NCBI GenBank assembly: GCA_044870185.1 | Contig: JBIOYL010000348.1 | Span: 1-22,440, forward strand | Direction of reading: 5' to 3' | From: JBIOYL01 sp044870185 | GTDB lineage: Bacteria > Actinomycetota > CALGFH01 | DNA length: 22,440 nt | In this document: piece by piece, positions 1 to 6,614 of the stretch | Position numbering within the stretch: position 1 is the stretch's first letter | How the letters are laid out: each line of letters begins with the position of its first letter | Position numbers and translations under genes: made by a program | The notes under the pieces: model-generated | Seen by the model: the letters and a program-made list of their open reading frames with translations, nothing else | What the model was told of the DNA's origin: nothing | Database searches by the model: none

Positions 1-648
1 CCCTCAGCGCCGCCATCTGCAGCGGGGAATGACCTGCCGATCTTCCAAGCGGCCAGGTCGGCGTGGTTCGAGGATGGAGCGACCGGCGCGCACCTTCCGC
101 TGCGGCCGCATGCCGTCCAGCGGTCGCCCAACGGCTTGACGCCGCAGCAAGAGCAGTCACCGTCGCCGCCGGAGCCAACCACGACCAGGTCGCGTACGGC
201 GAGTGTGCCAACACCGCCCCCGACCCCACCTCCCGCATCCTCACCCGCATCGTCCGTAGTGTCGCAGCCGCCTGCGAGCGGCGCGCAACCATCGGCCGAA
301 CCAGCGGTCGACCTACGCCGCGAGGAGCCTCCGGCGCCCGTGACCAGCAGCGGACTGCCGCGCCGGGTCCCACAGTCGAACCTTGCGGCTGGGCTGGCCG
401 GTTACCGAGGGCCAGAATGGAGCGACAAGCCAGGACAGGGTGATGAGCCGGCGGAAACGCGCGGCAGCGCCAGCCGGTCTCCAGACGAAATTCGCACCCT
501 GTTGTCGACCTACCGGGCCGGCCTGGAACGCGGCCGTGAGCGTGGACGCCGGGCAGCCGCAGTCGACGACGAGATGAGGCTGGACGACCTGGACGATGAC
601 ACCGATCCCGAAGGCTTCAGGAGTCAGCAGCATGACGCGACTGAGTAA
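1..648 (+). CDS. Conservon sensor histidine kinase, C-terminal part (CvnA-like), 5' truncated by window
   Basis: The frame is open from base 1 and ends with TAA at 646-648, so about 215 C-terminal residues are present and the start lies outside the window. Early residues read LPIFQAARSAWFE, a motif typical of the region just after the ATPase domain in actinobacterial nitrate/nitrite-sensor-like kinases. A Pro/Ser/Thr-rich disordered stretch follows (about residues 40-110). The tail has two hallmarks of this family, GLPRRVPQSNLAAGL and SPDEIRTLLSTYRAGLERGR. The kinase is expected to be membrane-bound and to signal through the small proteins encoded downstream, but no sensor or catalytic residues lie in the window. 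Its last 17 bases overlap the next gene, which implies translational coupling. Assignment rests on the tail motifs plus the classical four-gene order. Confidence 0.85.
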   Translation, partial: PSAPPSAAGNDLPIFQAARSAWFEDGATGAHLPLRPHAVQRSPNGLTPQQEQSPSPPEPTTTRSRTASVPTPPPTPPPASSPASSVVSQPPASGAQPSAEPAVDLRREEPPAPVTSSGLPRRVPQSNLAAGLAGYRGPEWSDKPGQGDEPAETRGSASRSPDEIRTLLSTYRAGLERGRERGRRAAAVDDEMRLDDLDDDTDPEGFRSQQHDATE

Positions 649-1054
649 AGAGGCACAAAGCCTCAACTGGCTGCTCACCAATTTCGCCAGGCAGGTCCCC
701 GACGTCGCCCACGCGGTGGTCGTTTCTGCCGACGGCCTGCTGCTCGCCGTCTCCGAGCACCTGGACCGCGCGCGGGCCGACCAGCTCGCTGCGGTAGCCT
801 CCGGGCTGTCGAGCCTGACTCAAGGAGCCAGCCGGTGCTTCAATGGCGGCCGCGTCGAGCAGACCATCGTCGAGATGCAGCAGGGCTTCCTGTTCGTCAT
901 GTCGATCAGCGACGGCTCCTGCCTCGCGGTCCTTGCCGCCACCACCTGTGACGTCGGCCTTGTCGGCTACGAGATGGCCTTGCTCGTCGCCCGAGCAGGT
1001 GACGTGCTCACCCCTGCGCTCCGACAGGAGCTTCAAGCGGCCCTCCCACGATGA
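632..1054 (+). CDS. Roadblock/LC7 domain protein of conservon (CvnB-like)
   Basis: This 140-residue protein is a single roadblock/LC7 domain, the usual size for conservon B proteins. Typical features are the start LNWLLTNFARQVPDVAHAVVVSADGL, here seen as LNWLLTNFARQVPDV followed by AVVVSADGLLLA, then the central glycine-containing loop and the C-terminal helix LTPALRQELQAALP. Roadblock proteins act as dimeric regulators or scaffolds for small GTPases; here the partner would be the GTPase at 1434-2030. The ATG at 632 was chosen over an upstream in-frame TTG-type start because AGGAG lies at 619-623 with normal spacing and the protein then begins like its family. It overlaps the kinase gene by 17 bases and leads into the DUF742 gene after about 20 bases. 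Confidence 0.93.
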   Translation: MTRLSKEAQSLNWLLTNFARQVPDVAHAVVVSADGLLLAVSEHLDRARADQLAAVASGLSSLTQGASRCFNGGRVEQTIVEMQQGFLFVMSISDGSCLAVLAATTCDVGLVGYEMALLVARAGDVLTPALRQELQAALPR

Positions 1055-1075
1055 CCTTGGAGGAGGTGGAGGGCG

Positions 1076-1453
1076 ATGGCGACCGACGGCGAGGGCACCG
1101 CCGAACGGGCCTGGTCTCGACAGTACGGCCGACCATACGCAATGACGGGCGGACGGACGCTGTCAAGCTACGCCGAGCTCGAGATCGAGGCACTGGTCTC
1201 CACCACGGCGCTTGGCGAGGCCACCTCACCAAGGCTCAACCAGGACTGGCGTGCCATTACCTTGCTGTGCAGGGACGTCCTGTCCGTCGCCGAGATCTCG
1301 GCCAAGCTGGACGTGCCCCTTGGCGTCGCCCGCGTTCTTGTCGGCGACATGGCCGATCAAGGACTGGTGGCCGTGCACCGGCCGGCCAGCCCAACCGACC
1401 GCCCCGACCTCACACTCCTCGAGAGGGTCTTGTATGGTCTCCGCCAACTCTAG
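1076..1453 (+). CDS. DUF742 winged-helix-like conservon protein (CvnC-like)
   Basis: The protein has 125 residues and carries the DUF742 signature RPYAMTGGRT near residue 19, followed by a helix-turn-helix-like region (CRDVLSVAEISAKLDVPLGVARVLVGDMADQGLV) of which only the sense is given here: a short helix, a turn around LDVP, and a recognition-like helix. It ends with LLERVLYGLRQL. DUF742 proteins are the third element of conservons; their biochemical role is not settled, and they are thought to join a membrane-associated complex resembling G-protein signalling. The ATG at 1076 follows a GA-rich ribosome site (GGAGGTGGAGG) at about 1060-1072. The last 20 bases overlap the GTPase gene. Confidence 0.92.
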   Translation: MATDGEGTAERAWSRQYGRPYAMTGGRTLSSYAELEIEALVSTTALGEATSPRLNQDWRAITLLCRDVLSVAEISAKLDVPLGVARVLVGDMADQGLVAVHRPASPTDRPDLTLLERVLYGLRQL

Positions 1454-2030
1454 TCGCACTGGTCAGTACCTAGGTGAGCCGCATGCGCCGACCCCGGTCA
1501 AGATCGTGATTGCCGGAGGCTTCGGCGTGGGCAAGACTACTTTCGTAGGGGCGGTCTCCGAGATCATTCCCCTGACGACCGAGGCCGCGATCACCACCGC
1601 CAGCCTTGGCGTGGACGATCTATCCAAGCTGCCCGGCAAGTCCAGCACCACCGTGGCCATGGACTTCGGTCGAATCACCTTGCAGTCGGATCTGATCCTG
1701 TACCTGTTCGGGACCCCAGGCCAGGACCGCTTTTGGTTCATGTGGGACGATCTGGTCCGGGGCGCAATCGGCGCCGTCGTCCTTGTGGACACTCGGCGGC
1801 TTGCCGAGTGCTTTGCGGCCGTCGATTACTTCGAGCACCACGAGATCCCGTTCATCGTTGCCATCAACTGCTTCGACGGAATCATCACGCATCCAGTCGA
1901 GGACGTGCGGGATGCCTTGGCGATCAGCGACGGCGTCCCGGTGGTGCTGTGCGATGCCCGTGATCGCGAGTCGGCCAAGGCTACCCTCATCCAGCTCGTT
2001 GAGCATGCCATGGCGCTGGCCAGCGCGTGA
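1434..2030 (+). CDS. Conservon small GTPase / ATP-GTP-binding protein (CvnD-like)
   Basis: This 198-residue Ras-like P-loop protein has the Walker A motif GGFGVGKTT at residues 28-36, a G3-type motif FGTPGQDRF in the middle, and INCFDG in the place of the usual NKxD base-specificity motif. It is the fourth conservon element, expected to bind and hydrolyse GTP (or ATP) and to interact with the roadblock protein. The ATG at 1434 was chosen because GAGAGGG lies just upstream at 1421-1427 and the resulting N-terminus has family length; the open frame extends further upstream but only in the shadow of DUF742. The gene overlaps DUF742 by 20 bases and ends the operon. The P450 gene found next to some conservons is absent. 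Confidence 0.93.
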   Translation: MVSANSSRTGQYLGEPHAPTPVKIVIAGGFGVGKTTFVGAVSEIIPLTTEAAITTASLGVDDLSKLPGKSSTTVAMDFGRITLQSDLILYLFGTPGQDRFWFMWDDLVRGAIGAVVLVDTRRLAECFAAVDYFEHHEIPFIVAINCFDGIITHPVEDVRDALAISDGVPVVLCDARDRESAKATLIQLVEHAMALASA

Positions 2031-2063
2031 CCTGACGCCGCCACCCACCGACCCGCCGCTGGC

Positions 2064-2085
2064 GGCCGTGAACAGAACGGCCTTC
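2064..2085. terminator. Hairpin between convergent genes, possible bidirectional terminator
   Basis: GGCCGT at 2064-2069 pairs with ACGGCC at 2077-2082 around a 7-base loop, followed by TTC. It lies in the 70-base gap between the conservon end and the convergent CAP-domain gene. The stem is perfect but short and lacks a real T-run. Confidence 0.4.
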
Positions 2086-2100
2086 AGACGGGGAGGCTGG

Positions 2101-2994
2101 TCAGCGGCAGCTCAGGCCGTCCTTGGCGGTCGCGACGATCGGGGACTCGGGCGGGATGCCGCTCGCGAGAGGCGGGCCGCTGCTGTCTTTGGCGCGGCCG
2201 AAGTCCTGGGTCGCCCACATGACGCCGTCGACGCAGGCCAGTCCGATGCCCACCGTGTCGAACCCGGGCTGGAGCATGTTGGCGCGGTGGCCTGACGACC
2301 TCATCCAGCCGACGTGCAGCTCGTAGGCCTCGTTCGGGAAGCCCTGGACGTAGGCGATGTTCTCGCCCAGGGCCGAGAACCTGGCGAACGCCGGCTGTGC
2401 AAGGACCGCCTGGAGGTCGCGGTGATGGAGATTGCCGTCCTGGCCCATCCGTCTCGACCAGTTGGCGGCCAGGCCGGCGAGTCGAGCATCCCAGGCCAGC
2501 GGGGCGAGGCCGCGAGCGCGCCGCTCGGCGTTGAGGCGCCCGAACAGGTCCTGGACGACCTGCTGGGTCAGGCTCGCGCTGGACGGTGACCCGATGGTGG
2601 TCGGCGTCGCCGTGGCGGCCGTCGACCTCGCGGCCGGGCGGGGCGGTGGCGGATGGACAGGACGCTGGTGGCTGGAGGGGCGCGCTGCCGTCCGGGAGCC
2701 CGGTTTGGTGGACGTCGGCTTGGTGGACGTCGATTTGGTGGGCGTCGGCTTGGCCGGGGCCAGCCTCGTCGAGGCCGGGGCCGGCAGGCTGGTGCTGGTC
2801 CGGCTGAGGGTGGGCGCGGCGGCCGAGACTGGCGACCAGGGCGCGGGGCGGGAATGCGACTGCGCGCCGACGGCCACAGCGATCAGGACCGCCGCGACGA
2901 GCGTGCTTGCCACGGTGCTCGGCCGCAGCGGCCACCGGCGCCGGCGCCGGCGGTGGGCGCCGGCCGTCGGGATGGTCCGCCTCTGGTGTCGCAA
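2101..2994 (-). CDS. Secreted or membrane-anchored CAP-domain (SCP/PR-1, YkwD-like) protein
   Basis: The 297-residue product begins with an Arg-rich N-terminus (about residues 14-24) and one hydrophobic segment (about 27-44), consistent with a signal peptide or anchor. A long Pro/Ser/Thr linker runs to about residue 138, and the rest is a CAP domain. CAP signatures seen are LNAERRARGLAPLAWDARLA, LHHRDL, LGENIAYV, HVGWMRSSGHRANML and VGIGLACVDGVMWATQDFG. The His and Glu residues of the CAP cavity are therefore present. Bacterial YkwD-like proteins are extracellular and have no firmly known reaction. The start is a TTG at 2994 preceded by GAGAGG about 9 bases upstream, and no better start is visible. 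The linker includes TSTKP-like pentapeptides encoded by 15-bp DNA repeats. The gene is convergent with the conservon. Confidence 0.88.
   Translation of the reverse strand: MRHQRRTIPTAGAHRRRRRRWPLRPSTVASTLVAAVLIAVAVGAQSHSRPAPWSPVSAAAPTLSRTSTSLPAPASTRLAPAKPTPTKSTSTKPTSTKPGSRTAARPSSHQRPVHPPPPRPAARSTAATATPTTIGSPSSASLTQQVVQDLFGRLNAERRARGLAPLAWDARLAGLAANWSRRMGQDGNLHHRDLQAVLAQPAFARFSALGENIAYVQGFPNEAYELHVGWMRSSGHRANMLQPGFDTVGIGLACVDGVMWATQDFGRAKDSSGPPLASGIPPESPIVATAKDGLSCR
2705..2749. repeat. Three 15-bp tandem repeats inside the CAP-protein linker
   Basis: The unit TTGGTGGACGTCGGC occurs at 2705-2719, 2720-2734 and 2735-2749 with two changes in copy 2 and one in copy 3. On the coding (minus) strand it gives TSTKP/TPTKS pentapeptides in the disordered linker. 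Such repeats commonly change copy number between strains. Confidence 0.85.
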
Positions 2995-3290
2995 GGTGCC
3001 GCCTCTCGTTCGGATGCACGACCGGCCCGCCGGGCAGGTACGGCGGCACCGAGGCCGACGCCTCGGGCGCGGGCGTGGACGATCCTGGAAGCCGACGGGC
3101 CGCTCGCCGCGTGAGGAGGGGGACAGCGTGCGGTGCCCGGTTACCTTGGCCCGGTTCGCCGCGGCTCGTCAAGCAGCTCGATTCGGCCGAACGCCGCGAT
3201 GTCCCGGCTGAACGCCGCAAGGATCCGACCGAACGCCGTCATGCTGGCGCGGGGCGCCACCGACGCGCCGCGCCGCCGACGCGGCGGCCT
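2995..3290. other. Intergenic stretch upstream of the CAP gene, with tandem 21-bp repeats
   Basis: About 296 bases separate the CAP-protein start from the HemQ stop. No convincing gene is visible. The region holds the 21-bp repeats listed separately and a GC-rich hairpin-forming stretch (about 3266-3289) just past the HemQ stop that could end its transcript, though there is no T-run. A 33-codon minus-strand frame (3141-3242) lies across the repeats; it has no ribosome site and is not called a gene. Confidence 0.5.
3184..3246. repeat. Three imperfect 21-bp tandem repeats
   Basis: The core GAACGCCG recurs at 3189, 3210 and 3231, giving an exact 21-base period, with similar flanks (CGGCC/CGGCT/CGACC before it). 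The period is a multiple of three. Read on the minus strand, the array encodes heptads of the type AAFGRIL/AAFSRDI/AAFGRIE. Purpose unknown. Confidence 0.7.
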
Positions 3291-4073
3291 TCAGCCGAGC
3301 AGGCCGAGGCGCTCCGGGAGCGCCTCGGGCGGGCAGGTGAGGCCGACGTAGAAGGGGCCGAAGCGGCCGTAGACGGCGGTCACCTCGTCGAAGCGCATGT
3401 CGTAGACGATCTGCTTGATGGCGGCGATGTCGTCGGCGAGCAGCGTCACGCCCCACTCGAAGTCGTCCAGACCGGTCGCCCCGGTGATGAGCTGGAGCAC
3501 CCGCCCCGTGTACCGCCGGCCGACCTGCGCGTGGCCGCCCATGAGCCGGCGCCGCACGTCGAACGGGAGCTGGTACCAGTTGGCGCCCGGCTCGCGGGCC
3601 TTGCTCATGGGGTAGAAGGCGAGCACGGCCCGCTCGGGCAGGCGCGGGTGCAGCTTGTCCTCCCGGTAGGCGGCCAGCCGGGCCTCGGCGGCGGCCAGGC
3701 GCCGGTCGAGCCCCTCCGGGCCGTGCTCGGCAAGCAGGCGGGCCCGCGTGCGCTCGAGCGTGTCCATGTACTCGGAGGTCTCGGTGAGCGAGACGAACGA
3801 GTACACCGGCTCGAGCACGCGCACGGCGGCCAGGGCGCGTGTGAGGGCGTCGTGGCCGGCCAGGTCGGGCCCGAGGGCCATGATGCCGAGGTCGGCCTTC
3901 AGCCCGAGCACCGACGAGCACAGCACCTGGTGGTCCGGCATGGCCGTGAAGGCGTCGATGGCCGCGACCAGCTCTTTGCCGGCCCGGCCGGGCTCGGCGC
4001 TGCGCGCCGGGTCGACCCGGTAGTACAGATGGGTCACGCCCCAGCCCACCGACGCCTGCACCGTGGTGCTCAT
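3291..4073 (-). CDS. hemQ: Coproheme decarboxylase (chlorite-dismutase-like HemQ/ChdC)
   Basis: The protein has 260 residues, normal for HemQ. The C-terminal half carries the family core: FYPMSK with Tyr154, ANWYQLPFDVRRRLMGGH with the likely haem-ligand His181, then GLDDFEWGVTLLADD, MRFDEVTAVYGRFGPFYVG. The spacing between Tyr154 and His181 is the same as that between the catalytic Tyr and the proximal His in Listeria-type enzymes as I recall them. In Gram-positive bacteria this enzyme performs the last haem step, oxidatively decarboxylating two propionates of coproheme with peroxide. The ATG at 4073 was chosen over one 21 bases upstream because GAGGAGG sits six bases before it. No other haem gene is nearby. 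True chlorite dismutase is unlikely, given the actinobacterial setting and the motif set. Confidence 0.93.
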   Translation of the reverse strand: MSTTVQASVGWGVTHLYYRVDPARSAEPGRAGKELVAAIDAFTAMPDHQVLCSSVLGLKADLGIMALGPDLAGHDALTRALAAVRVLEPVYSFVSLTETSEYMDTLERTRARLLAEHGPEGLDRRLAAAEARLAAYREDKLHPRLPERAVLAFYPMSKAREPGANWYQLPFDVRRRLMGGHAQVGRRYTGRVLQLITGATGLDDFEWGVTLLADDIAAIKQIVYDMRFDEVTAVYGRFGPFYVGLTCPPEALPERLGLLG

Positions 4074-4160
4074 GACCGACCTCCTCGCGTCCATTCCCCA
4101 TCTTGCCTGGTCACCCGCTGGTTTGCAGCCTGCGAGCAGCGAACGGGGAGCTTGGCCCTG

Positions 4161-4188
4161 TTGCGTTCGTCGAACAGGTTGCTAGCAT
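4161..4188 (+). promoter_or_regulatory. Candidate promoter of the cold-shock gene
   Basis: TTGCGT (4161-4166) and TAGCAT (4183-4188) are separated by 16 bases, and each matches four of six consensus positions for a housekeeping sigma factor. Transcription would begin near 4195, leaving an untranslated leader of about 115 bases, as is common for cold-shock genes. Confidence 0.4.
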
Positions 4189-4203
4189 GCGCGGCGCAGC
4201 GGC

Positions 4204-4240
4204 GGATGGCCGCACGCCCACCGTGCGGCTCGAGCCATCC
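4204..4240 (+). promoter_or_regulatory. Stem-loop in the leader of the cold-shock gene
   Basis: GGATGG (4204-4209) pairs with CCATCC (4235-4240), and directly inside it CCGCACG (4210-4216) pairs with CGTGCGG (4222-4228) around a 5-base loop. A 6-base one-sided bulge separates the two stems. All 13 pairs are Watson-Crick. It lies between the candidate promoter and the start codon. Confidence 0.5.
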
Positions 4241-4309
4241 TCTGCTGGCCGGATCCGATAAGGCTCCGGCGTGGACCGGTGTCGATCGCTTGAGGAGGGA
4301 CGGCATCTC

Positions 4310-4519
4310 GTGAGCAGCGGTGTCGTCAAGTGGTTCAACGCCGAGAAGGGCTACGGGTTCATTGCCCGGCCCGACGGCGAGGACGTCTTCGTGCATTTCT
4401 CGGCCATCCAGATGGACGGGTATCGGACGCTCGACGAGGGACAGCTCGTCGAATTCGAGGTGAACCAGGGACCGAAGGGCCTGCAGGCGGCCAACGTCCG
4501 GCCACTTCCGCAGCCGTAG
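4310..4519 (+). CDS. Cold-shock protein (CspA family)
   Basis: The 69-residue product is a complete cold-shock domain of usual size. RNP1 is seen as KGYGFI in the stretch VVKWFNAEKGYGFI, RNP2 as VFVHF. Such proteins bind single-stranded RNA or DNA and melt mRNA structure. The GTG at 4310 was chosen because GAGGAGGG lies at about 4292-4299 and the family begins just here; an in-frame ATG 39 bases upstream would add an atypical N-terminus and lie over the ribosome site. The gene is single, divergent from hemQ, and preceded by a leader with a strong stem-loop. Downstream, 4520-4625 holds nothing recognisable. Confidence 0.96.
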   Translation: MSSGVVKWFNAEKGYGFIARPDGEDVFVHFSAIQMDGYRTLDEGQLVEFEVNQGPKGLQAANVRPLPQP

Positions 4520-4625
4520 GCCCAGCGGTCCGCGGCGGGTCGGCGGGCCCGCGACCGGCGTGGTCTGCGACGACCGCCGGCCGGCAGGTGACCGCTGGCC
4601 GGCAGGCGGCCGCGCGGCCGGGCGT

Positions 4626-5495
4626 TCAGGACCGGCCACCGGGGTGGTCACGCAGGAAGCGTTCGACCTCGGCCACGAGCTGCTCGGGCGGGAGGTCGGC
4701 CAGGGACGACTCCTCGGGGTCCCTGTCGGCCTCGGCCTCCAGGCGCTCGACGTAGCCGGCCAGGTCGGGGTCGTCGGCGACGATGTTGGCCACCGTGGCG
4801 TCGAACGAGCGGGTCGCGTCCTTGAGCGCGCCCACGTCGATCGGCAGCGCCAGCAGGTCGCGCAGCCGCTCGACCAGGGCCAGCGCGGCCCGCGGGTTGG
4901 GCGACGCCTGCACGTAGTGGGGGAGTGCGGCCCACAGGCTGACCGCCGGCAGCCTCGCTGCCCGCGCCGCGTCGCCGAGCACGCCCACGATGCCGGTCGG
5001 CCCCTCGTAGCGGGAAGGGGGGAGCCCGAGCTGCTCGGCCAGGGCGGGATCGCCGGTCGAGCCCACGACCTGTACCGGCCGTGTGTGCGGGACGTCGGCG
5101 AGCAGGGCGCCGACGGTCACGAGCATCTCGACGCCGAACTGGTCGGCGACCTCGAGCACCTCGCGGGCGAAGGTCGGCCAGCGCAGGTTCGGCTCCTGCC
5201 CGCGGAGCAGGATGAGGTCGCGCGGCGAGCTGGACAGGCTCACGGCCTGGAACTCGACCGTCGGCCAGTCGATCCAGCGTCGCCTGCCACCGACCAGGCG
5301 GACGATCGGCCGGGTGTCCTGGAAATCGTAGAAGGTCTCGGAGTCGACCTCGGCGAAGGTCTTGGCGGCAAAGCTCGCGGCGACATAGCCGAGGGCCATC
5401 GTTGCCGCCTCGCCGGCGTCGTTCCAGCCCTCGAACGCGGCGACCATGACCGGCCGGCGGAGGGCCGGCCGGTCCCTGAAGGTGGTGTGCTCCAT
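4626..5495 (-). CDS. PAC2 family protein (proteasome assembly chaperone 2-like)
   Basis: The protein has 289 residues and matches the actinobacterial PAC2 family across its length: VMVAAFEGWNDAGEAAT near residue 16, ETFYDFQDTRPIVRL near 53, LRGQEPNLRWPTF near 97 and YEGPTGIVGVLGDAA near 163. The C-terminal part is an acidic helical tail. In eukaryotes and archaea, relatives help assemble the proteasome. In actinobacteria the role is not established, and no proteasome gene lies in the window. The ATG at 5495 gives the common N-terminus; a GAGG is almost adjacent and a GGGAGG lies about 20 bases upstream, so the ribosome site is weak. The gene is single, on the minus strand. Confidence 0.9.
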   Translation of the reverse strand: MEHTTFRDRPALRRPVMVAAFEGWNDAGEAATMALGYVAASFAAKTFAEVDSETFYDFQDTRPIVRLVGGRRRWIDWPTVEFQAVSLSSSPRDLILLRGQEPNLRWPTFAREVLEVADQFGVEMLVTVGALLADVPHTRPVQVVGSTGDPALAEQLGLPPSRYEGPTGIVGVLGDAARAARLPAVSLWAALPHYVQASPNPRAALALVERLRDLLALPIDVGALKDATRSFDATVANIVADDPDLAGYVERLEAEADRDPEESSLADLPPEQLVAEVERFLRDHPGGRS

Positions 5496-5797
5496 GCCTC
5501 AACGATGCCACCAAACCTCCCCGAGCGGCAGCCGTCTCCCACAGCGGCCCGTAGATCCGGTCTGTGCGGTTTCTCCGCTGACCTGACCTCGGTGCGTGCC
5601 GATTTCGTGGCGATGGTCTGCCTCCGGTCGTGCCGGGTTCGTGTCGGTGAATCTGCCGAGGGCCCGTCGTCCGTCTTCGGGACACATGAATCGGGCGATG
5701 GCAGTACCATGTTGGGTGAGGCCCTCGCGCTGTCTTGGCCCCCCCGGATGGCGCGGGGGCCGTTTCCACCCCGGCCCAGACCCCGTGGCTTGCTCGG
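5496..5797. other. Intergenic region with imperfect direct repeats and a hairpin
   Basis: This gap of about 300 bases contains no convincing gene on either strand. Two related stretches of about 23 bases (5590-5612 and 5625-5647; both contain CGTGCCG then TTCGTG) repeat at a spacing of about 35 bases. A hairpin at 5737-5761 pairs GGCCCCC with GGGGGCC and lies 37 bases past the stop of the nucleotidyltransferase gene, so it may end that transcript, although the minus strand lacks a U-run after it. Confidence 0.45.
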
Positions 5798-6562
5798 TCA
5801 GCTCGGCGCGGTGAGCGCGTCGAGCTCGCGGGCGCGGGCCAGGTAGCAGGCCCGACCCTCGTCATAGGCGCCGGTGCGCCGGATCGGTGCGACGAGCTCG
5901 GCGGGCACGAGCCCGGTCAGGTCGGCCCCCGCCGCCGCGAGCGCGCGAACCTGGGTGGCCGACCGCGCCGGGACCCAGCCGGGGGTGGGCAGAGGATCGG
6001 CGGGCAGCGGCAGCTCGGGCACTTCGTGGCCGGCCCGGGGGGCCACGAGCAGACGCGCGGTCGCCGCCAGGCGGTCCAGCGCCGCCGCCGGGTCGTCGTA
6101 GTAGCGGGGGTCGACGAGCTGGACGGCCTTGTCCGCCCCGACCACCAGGGCCACCCGCGCGCCGGTCGCCGCGGCGAGCGGCTCGGCCATGTCGACCAGC
6201 AGGGGATGGCTCGCCACGGCCACCGTCGCCCACCGCCGGCGCCGGGCCCAGCGCACCACCCAGTCCAGCCGGTCGACCGGGTGGGCGCGCCGCACCCGCT
6301 CCTTGTCCAGGCTGACCAGCGCCATGGCGAGCAGCACCCGGTCGCAGCCCGTGTGGCGGGCGGCGACCGCGAGGGCGGCGTGCGCTCGGGTCAGCGGGTT
6401 GAAGGTGCCGGCCAGGAGGCCGGCCCGGCCGCCCGGCAGGCGAGGCAGCGCGCCGGCCACGGTCTCCAGGCGGGGTGGTCCCGGCCGGGCCGCCCGGGCC
6501 AGGGCGGCGCCCAACGGCGCGAGCCGCCGCCGCTCGGCGGGAGCCAGCCGGGTAGGGGACAC
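5798..6562 (-). CDS. Cytidylyltransferase-like nucleotidyltransferase (NadD-related), divergent
   Basis: This 254-residue protein has an extra basic N-terminus of about 45 residues and then a nucleotidyltransferase fold. The ATP-binding motif reads GTFNPLTRAH (residues 52-61), a variant of GxFxPxHxGH in which the first His is Thr and the Gly is Ala; the second His61 is kept. Later features are VGADKAVQLVDPRYY and RSATQVRAL, corresponding to the GxDx and ISxTxIR regions of nicotinate-nucleotide adenylyltransferases. It may transfer a nucleotidyl group to a small phosphorylated substrate, but NAD synthesis cannot be claimed. The GTG start at 6562 has no clear ribosome site, so the N-terminus is uncertain. 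It lies downstream of, and in the same direction as, the HtrA-like gene with a 52-base gap. Confidence 0.8.
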   Translation of the reverse strand: MSPTRLAPAERRRLAPLGAALARAARPGPPRLETVAGALPRLPGGRAGLLAGTFNPLTRAHAALAVAARHTGCDRVLLAMALVSLDKERVRRAHPVDRLDWVVRWARRRRWATVAVASHPLLVDMAEPLAAATGARVALVVGADKAVQLVDPRYYDDPAAALDRLAATARLLVAPRAGHEVPELPLPADPLPTPGWVPARSATQVRALAAAGADLTGLVPAELVAPIRRTGAYDEGRACYLARARELDALTAPS

Positions 6563-6614
6563 GATGGCAGCATGCCACCAGGCGCCACCGTGCGCGGCGC
6601 CAAGCGGACGGCGG

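Noticed and set aside
632..1453. A WhiB, HemQ and conservon redox module as one system
   Set aside because: The genes are kilobases apart, on different strands and with unrelated genes between them; there is no shared box that I can identify.
2907..4313. A plus-strand open frame of 468 codons opposite hemQ
   Set aside because: HemQ motifs on the minus strand are unmistakable; the plus-strand reading is low-complexity and lacks a family.
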